From Microbacterium sp. Leaf320 (lineage in GTDB: Bacteria; Actinomycetota; Actinomycetes; Actinomycetales; Microbacteriaceae), in the NCBI RefSeq assembly GCF_001423485.1, contig NZ_LMOD01000002.1, forward strand, positions 826,520-890,519: a DNA stretch of 64,000 bases, given 5' to 3'. The translations under genes and the position numbers were made by a program. The notes under the pieces are model-generated. The model was not told the DNA's origin, ran no database searches, and saw only the letters and a list, made by a program, of their open reading frames with translations. Positions 60,403 to 64,000 of this stretch are shown here, piece by piece (position 1 is the first letter of the stretch; each line of letters opens with the position of its first letter).

Positions 60403-60810
60403 ATGCCCCGCGGATACCGCGACCGTGCCGAGGACAGCCTGCTGTCCCTGATCGGCGACCTTCCCGAACTCATCAGCAGCCTGGTCAAGGCCGAGATCAA
60501 CGCGGCCAAGGCGTGGGTCTCGAAGACCGCGAAGGATGCGGGCATCGGTTCCGTCTGGTTCCTGGTCGCCCTGTTCTTCCTGTTCTGGGCCGTGCCGGTG
60601 ATCCTGGTGTTCGCGATCGCGGGGCTCTCGTCCTGGTGGCCGGTGTGGCTGTCGGCGCTCGCCGTCCTCGGCATCCTGATCCTCGCCGTGCTGCTGTTCG
60701 CGCTGCTCGGCATCCTGAAGTTCCGCAAGGTGCTCGCCCGGAAGAACCCCGCGCAGGCGGTGGGCGAGGACATCCGACTCGTGAAGGAGGCCGGCGATGA
60801 CGAACTCTGA
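60403..60810 (+). CDS. Phage-holin-like (Holin-X/PF07332) membrane protein
   Basis: The 135-aa protein has an amphipathic start (DSLLSLIGDLPELISSLVKAEINAAKAW) and two long TM helices (VWFLVALFFLFWAVPVILVFAI; LSALAVLGILILAVLLFALLGI). This is the actinobacterial Holin-X layout; in chromosomes it is a small envelope protein, not a phage relic. Its 3' end overlaps the next gene by 14 bases. Confidence 0.88.
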   Translation: MPRGYRDRAEDSLLSLIGDLPELISSLVKAEINAAKAWVSKTAKDAGIGSVWFLVALFFLFWAVPVILVFAIAGLSSWWPVWLSALAVLGILILAVLLFALLGILKFRKVLARKNPAQAVGEDIRLVKEAGDDEL

Positions 60811-61078
60811 CATCACGAGGTCGCTGCCGAAGACCGCCGTCCCTGCGGGGATCGTCGATCCTGTGCAGTCGGCTCGCGCCGAGTTGAAGGCCGCTCTCGC
60901 GGCGATCGAGGTCAAGGGCAACTTCCCGCGGCGGATCGACAAGGCGTCCAAGCGTGCCGCGGCGAAGGCGCGTGTGTTCGCCGACCGCAACCCCGCGGCC
61001 GCGATCGCTGCGGCCGTCGGCGTCGCCGCGGTCGTCGGTGGAGCCGTCTGGGTCATCGCTCGGGCGCTCTCCCGCTGA
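60797..61078 (+). CDS. DUF3618-like small membrane protein, 93 aa
   Basis: An amphipathic N-terminal part (SARAELKAALAAIEVKGNFPRRID) is followed by one TM helix (AAIAAAVGVAAVVGGAVWVIARAL). DUF3618 proteins regularly follow a Holin-X protein in actinobacteria, as here. The final 24 bases, including the stop, are repeated twice more downstream in frame. Confidence 0.82.
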   Translation: MTNSDITRSLPKTAVPAGIVDPVQSARAELKAALAAIEVKGNFPRRIDKASKRAAAKARVFADRNPAAAIAAAVGVAAVVGGAVWVIARALSR

Positions 61079-61132
61079 TCTCTCCGGGCGCTCTCGCGCT
61101 GATCGCTTCCGGTGCTCTCGCGCTGACCGCTC
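61061..61132 (+). repeat. Three in-frame 24-bp repeats of a gene's last codons and stop
   Basis: Units 61061-61084, 61085-61108 and 61109-61132 each contain GCTCTC-C/G-CGCTGA. The first is the real 3' end of the DUF3618-like gene. Stops at 61076, 61100 and 61124 are all in the same frame. Confidence 0.85.
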
Positions 61133-61195
61133 GGCGGAACTCCGGCATCCTGGCTCGCGTTCGCGAGCGCTCTGCAAAGGGGGCAGACTGGTCGT

Positions 61196-61873
61196 ATGTC
61201 CGATGAGCGCGAAGAGAACCCGTCCGGCTTCACCCTGTGGGCCGTCTGGCGACGAAACCCCGACGTTCCGGTCACCGAATCCGACTCGACCGAACTCGAG
61301 ACGATCGTCTCGTACATCGAGGACTCCGGCGTCACGGTGCGCGGCTTCTACGACGTCTCGGGCCTGAAGGCCGACGCCGACCTGCTCGTCTGGCTGCACG
61401 GCGACACCGCAGAAGACCTGCAGAAGGCGCTCCGGCGCCTGCGTCGCACCGAGCTGCTGCGCACGCTGCTGCCGGTGTGGAACGTCATGGGCGTGCACCG
61501 CGACGCGGAGTTCAACCGTGCTCACGTGCCCGGGTTCCTGCGTGGCGTCGAGCCCAAGGACTGGCTGTGCCTGTACCCGTTCGTCCGCACGCCCGAGTGG
61601 TATCTCGCGCCTGAGGAGGAGCGTCGCAAGATGCTCGCCGACCACGGCCGCAAGGGCGCCGCATTCAAGGGCGTCATCGCGAACACGGTCGCCGCATTCG
61701 CTCTCGGCGACTACGAGTGGATCCTGCCGCTCGAGGCAGATGAGGTCACCGAGCTCGTCGACCTCATGCGCGACCTGCGTTACACCGATGCGCGTCTGTA
61801 CGTGAAGGAGGAGATCCCTTTCTATACGGGGCGTCGCCTCCGGTTCGACGAGATCGCGGACGTGCTGCAGTAG
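61196..61873 (+). CDS. hemQ: Coproheme decarboxylase
   Basis: HemQ converts coproheme III to haem b, the last step of the coproporphyrin route. The 225-aa protein has GFYDVSGLKADADLLVWLHG, the LYPFVRTPEWYLAPEEERRKMLADHGRKG block with the coproheme-contacting YPFVR and MLxDHG motifs, and a C-terminal FYTGRR. The ATG at 61196 follows CAGACT (61184-61189) by six bases. hemC follows seven bases after its stop, so hemQ, hemC, hemD and hemB form one operon. Confidence 0.94.
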   Translation: MSDEREENPSGFTLWAVWRRNPDVPVTESDSTELETIVSYIEDSGVTVRGFYDVSGLKADADLLVWLHGDTAEDLQKALRRLRRTELLRTLLPVWNVMGVHRDAEFNRAHVPGFLRGVEPKDWLCLYPFVRTPEWYLAPEEERRKMLADHGRKGAAFKGVIANTVAAFALGDYEWILPLEADEVTELVDLMRDLRYTDARLYVKEEIPFYTGRRLRFDEIADVLQ

Positions 61874-61880
61874 GCCGACG

Positions 61881-62897
61881 ATGACCATTCAGAGCACTCG
61901 GACCACACCGATCCGACTGGGCACCCGACGCAGCGCGCTCGCGCAGGCGCAGTCCGGTCATGTCGCCGCCGCCCTCGAGAAGATCTCGGGTCGCACCGTC
62001 GAGCTCGTTCCGATCACGAGCGAGGGCGACACGAACCGTGCCTCCCTGTCGGAGATCGGCGGTCAGGGCATCTTCGCCACGCGTCTGCGTGAGGCGCTGC
62101 TCGCGGGGGAGTGCGACTTCCTCGTGCACTCCCTGAAGGACCTGCCCACTGCGATCCCGGAGGGCCTCGTGATCGCTGCCACCCCCGTGCGCGAGGATGC
62201 CCGCGATGTCGCGATCACTCGTGGGGGCACGCCGCTGCATGAGCTGCGTTCCGGCAGCAAGGTCGGCACCGGCTCGCCCCGGCGCATCGCGCAGGTGCGC
62301 CGCAGGGCTCCGCACGCCGAGGTCGTCGACATCCGCGGCAACGTGGACTCCCGACTGGCGCGGGTCGCATCGGGGGAGCTGGATGCCGTCATCCTTGCGG
62401 CCGCCGGACTGTCGCGTCTCGGCTCCGACTCGCCGCTTCGGCGCGAGGAGCTCGGCCTCGCCGAGTGGCCGACCGCGCCGGGGCAGGGATCTCTCGCGGT
62501 CGAGACGACGACGGATGCTCCGGAGGAGCTGCTCTCGGTGCTCGCCGAACTCGACGACGAGGCCACCCGCCTCGCCGTCACCGTGGAGCGCGCTGTGCTC
62601 GAAGGACTCGACGCGGGATGCCAGGCTCCGATGGCCGCACACGCGGTCGTCGACGGCGATGAGATCCGCGTCAGGACAGTGGTCTACGCGACCGACGGGG
62701 CCCGGCGTATCGGCCTCGACGTCACCGAAGCCCTGAACGGGGAGTATATTCGTCGGAACGGCAGCGGCAACGGAGCGGATGCTGCCGGTGGTGCAGACCC
62801 GATGCACGCAGCACGCGAGATCGGGTTGTCTGTCGCCCATCGGCTGCTCGAGCAAGGGGCGGCCGACCTCGTCTCCCGAGAGCATTCCTCATCATGA
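61881..62897 (+). CDS. hemC: Hydroxymethylbilane synthase
   Basis: HemC joins four porphobilinogen units into hydroxymethylbilane. The 338-aa protein shows LGTRRSALAQAQSGHV at the start, EIGGQGIFATRLREALL, DFLVHSLKDLPT (with the catalytic Asp), GTGSPRRIAQVRRR and the dipyrromethane cofactor cysteine in LDAGCQAPMAAH (near residue 247). Its length exceeds the usual 310 residues because of a C-terminal Gly/Ala-rich segment. The stop overlaps the hemD start by four bases. Confidence 0.95.
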   Translation: MTIQSTRTTPIRLGTRRSALAQAQSGHVAAALEKISGRTVELVPITSEGDTNRASLSEIGGQGIFATRLREALLAGECDFLVHSLKDLPTAIPEGLVIAATPVREDARDVAITRGGTPLHELRSGSKVGTGSPRRIAQVRRRAPHAEVVDIRGNVDSRLARVASGELDAVILAAAGLSRLGSDSPLRREELGLAEWPTAPGQGSLAVETTTDAPEELLSVLAELDDEATRLAVTVERAVLEGLDAGCQAPMAAHAVVDGDEIRVRTVVYATDGARRIGLDVTEALNGEYIRRNGSGNGADAAGGADPMHAAREIGLSVAHRLLEQGAADLVSREHSSS

Positions 62898-63685
62898 CCA
62901 ATTCGAAGCAGGACCGACCGCTGGACGGCTGGCGCATCCTCGTACCCCGCGGAGGCCCGTGGGGCGACGGTGTGGCAGCGAGCCTGCGCGCGCAGGGCGC
63001 GGTGCCCGTCGTCGCGCCGCTGATCAACTTCGCGCCGACCACCGACCAGGCAGCCCTCGACGTGGCGCTCGCGCAGCTCGCCGGCGGGTCGTACGACTGG
63101 CTGACGGTGACGAGCGCGACCACCGTCGACGTGATGTTCGCCCACAGGGCCGTCGTGCCGCGCGGCACGAAGATCGCCGCGGTCGGCGAGACCACGGCTG
63201 CCGCCCTGCAGGCCGTCGGGTACGAGGTCGCTCTGGTTCCCGAGCAGGACAACTCGGCCGAGGGCATGGCCGAGCAGCTCATCGGTCTCGAGACGCAGCC
63301 CCGCCGTATCCTGGCCCTGCGCAGTGAGATCGCGAAGCCCGTGCTCAGCGTGCTGCTGCAGGAGGCGGGCCACGACGTCGACAGCGTGGTGGCCTATCGC
63401 ACGGTCGGCGTACCGGTCACGGATCGCATCAAGCGCGATGTCGAGAACGGCCGCATCAACGCCATCCTGATCACGAGCGGTTCTGTCGCGGCGCAGGTGC
63501 GCGAGCAGTTCCCCGAGATCCCCGACGAGACGCTTCTGGCGGCGATCGGTCCTCGGACCGCGAAGGACGCCGGAAAGGCCGGCCTCCCGATCACGGTCGT
63601 CGCCGACAAGCAGACCGTGGACGCGCTGATCGATGCGGTGTCGACCTTCACCCTCCCGCACGCGGCAGACGAGCTGGCACCGTGA
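62894..63685 (+). CDS. hemD: Uroporphyrinogen-III synthase
   Basis: HemD closes hydroxymethylbilane with D-ring inversion. The 263-aa protein starts WRILVPRGGPWGDGVAASL and has YDWLTVTSATTVDVMF, AVGETTAAALQAVGYEV, VVAYRTV and the LITSGSVAAQVREQF segment, as expected of this poorly conserved family. Its position between hemC and hemB confirms the call. GTGA overlap with hemB. Confidence 0.92.
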   Translation: MTNSKQDRPLDGWRILVPRGGPWGDGVAASLRAQGAVPVVAPLINFAPTTDQAALDVALAQLAGGSYDWLTVTSATTVDVMFAHRAVVPRGTKIAAVGETTAAALQAVGYEVALVPEQDNSAEGMAEQLIGLETQPRRILALRSEIAKPVLSVLLQEAGHDVDSVVAYRTVGVPVTDRIKRDVENGRINAILITSGSVAAQVREQFPEIPDETLLAAIGPRTAKDAGKAGLPITVVADKQTVDALIDAVSTFTLPHAADELAP

Positions 63686-64000
63686 GCTTCCCCGACGTCC
63701 GACTGCGCCGACTGCGTCAGTCCCCGGCCGTCCGCGGTCTGGTGCGCGAGACCTCTCTCGAGCCGCGTCAGCTGGTGCTGCCGCTGTTCGTGCGCGAGGG
63801 TATCACCGAGGCCGCGCCGATCGGCTCGATGCCCGGTGTCGCGCAGCATTCGCTCGACTCGCTGCGGAAGGCCGCGACCGAGGCCGCTGAGGCAGGTGTC
63901 GGGGGCGTGATGCTGTTCGGTGTGCCCGCTGTGCGCGATGCGCAGGGCTCGGGTGCGGATGACCCGAAGGGCATCCTGAATGTCGCGACCGAGGTGCTCG
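63682..64000 (+). CDS. hemB: Delta-aminolevulinic acid dehydratase (5' part)
   Basis: Only the first 106 codons are in the window. They show RLRRLRQSPAVRGLVRETSL, LVLPLFVREG, SMPGVAQHSL and VMLFGVP, typical of the HemB N-terminus, which condenses two ALA molecules to porphobilinogen. GTG start overlapping the hemD stop by four bases. The catalytic lysines lie beyond the window. Confidence 0.93.
   Translation, partial: MSFPDVRLRRLRQSPAVRGLVRETSLEPRQLVLPLFVREGITEAAPIGSMPGVAQHSLDSLRKAATEAAEAGVGGVMLFGVPAVRDAQGSGADDPKGILNVATEVL

Noticed and set aside
60403..61078. A prophage remnant, because of the holin-like gene
   Set aside because: Holin-X with DUF3618 is a common chromosomal pair in actinobacteria, and no other phage gene is near.

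Overview
The window looks like chromosomal DNA of a high-GC actinobacterium, most probably a Microbacterium or close Microbacteriaceae relative. The evidence is the very high GC content, frequent GTG starts, a 13E12/DUF222-type HNH gene, an HspR-type (HAIR) site before clpB, a DtxR-family Mn regulator paired with an Nramp transporter, and the coproporphyrin (HemQ) branch of haem synthesis. It holds about 69 protein genes, packed densely on both strands. I saw no rRNA, tRNA, CRISPR array, transposase or prophage.

Layout. 1-7.5 kb: the 3' end of an HNH gene, a hypothetical gene, two overlapping GT4 glycosyltransferases, two paralogous Pro/Gln-rich membrane proteins, a DJ-1/AraC regulator and an NRDE (TANGO2) protein. 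7.5-17.6 kb: coaBC, a membrane protein, an N-domain-less clpB, a nitroreductase, and a LysR regulator divergent from a giant putA. 17.6-27.2 kb: a NatAB-like ABC exporter preceded by a tiny repeat-encoded leader ORF, a benzoate-type permease, a two-component system, an MFS permease, a VOC/HxlR pair and a RibD-like reductase. 27.2-38.9 kb: a HAD phosphatase, exonuclease III, pyrE, a ROK kinase, anmK, YdeI, a NagD-like phosphatase, mntR, a secreted PL11 rhamnogalacturonan lyase and mntH. 38.9-55.2 kb: a TrmH methyltransferase, a VOC protein, MATE, DUF1992, an M13 peptidase, a degenerate class-A beta-lactamase homologue, DHA2 and POT transporters, a GNAT, glyS, and a WYL regulator divergent from an epoxide hydrolase, then DUF1801 and HhH-GPD genes. 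55.4-64 kb: haem genes hemA, hemE, an ArsR gene, hemY/cgoX, three small envelope genes, hemQ, hemC, hemD and the start of hemB.

How the genes work together. HemA makes glutamate-1-semialdehyde; HemB, HemC, HemD and HemE lead to coproporphyrinogen III; CgoX oxidises it and HemQ decarboxylates coproheme. Only the GSA aminomutase (hemL) and the ferrochelatase are missing from view. MntR very probably controls mntH through two operator copies that flank the mntH promoter. The LysR, WYL, AraC and HxlR regulators each sit beside an inverted repeat next to their probable target.

Two window-wide patterns stand out. First, about 30 genes have a TANNNT- or CAGANT-like -10 box exactly 6-7 bases before the ATG/GTG, so leaderless transcription looks like the normal mode here; I used it to choose many start codons. 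Second, several genes carry tandem echoes of their last codons and stop just downstream. The most unusual single item is a leaderless 22-codon ORF (19699-19767, minus strand) made of three copies of the heptapeptide MRCTERT, ending six bases before the GTG of an ABC exporter ATPase.
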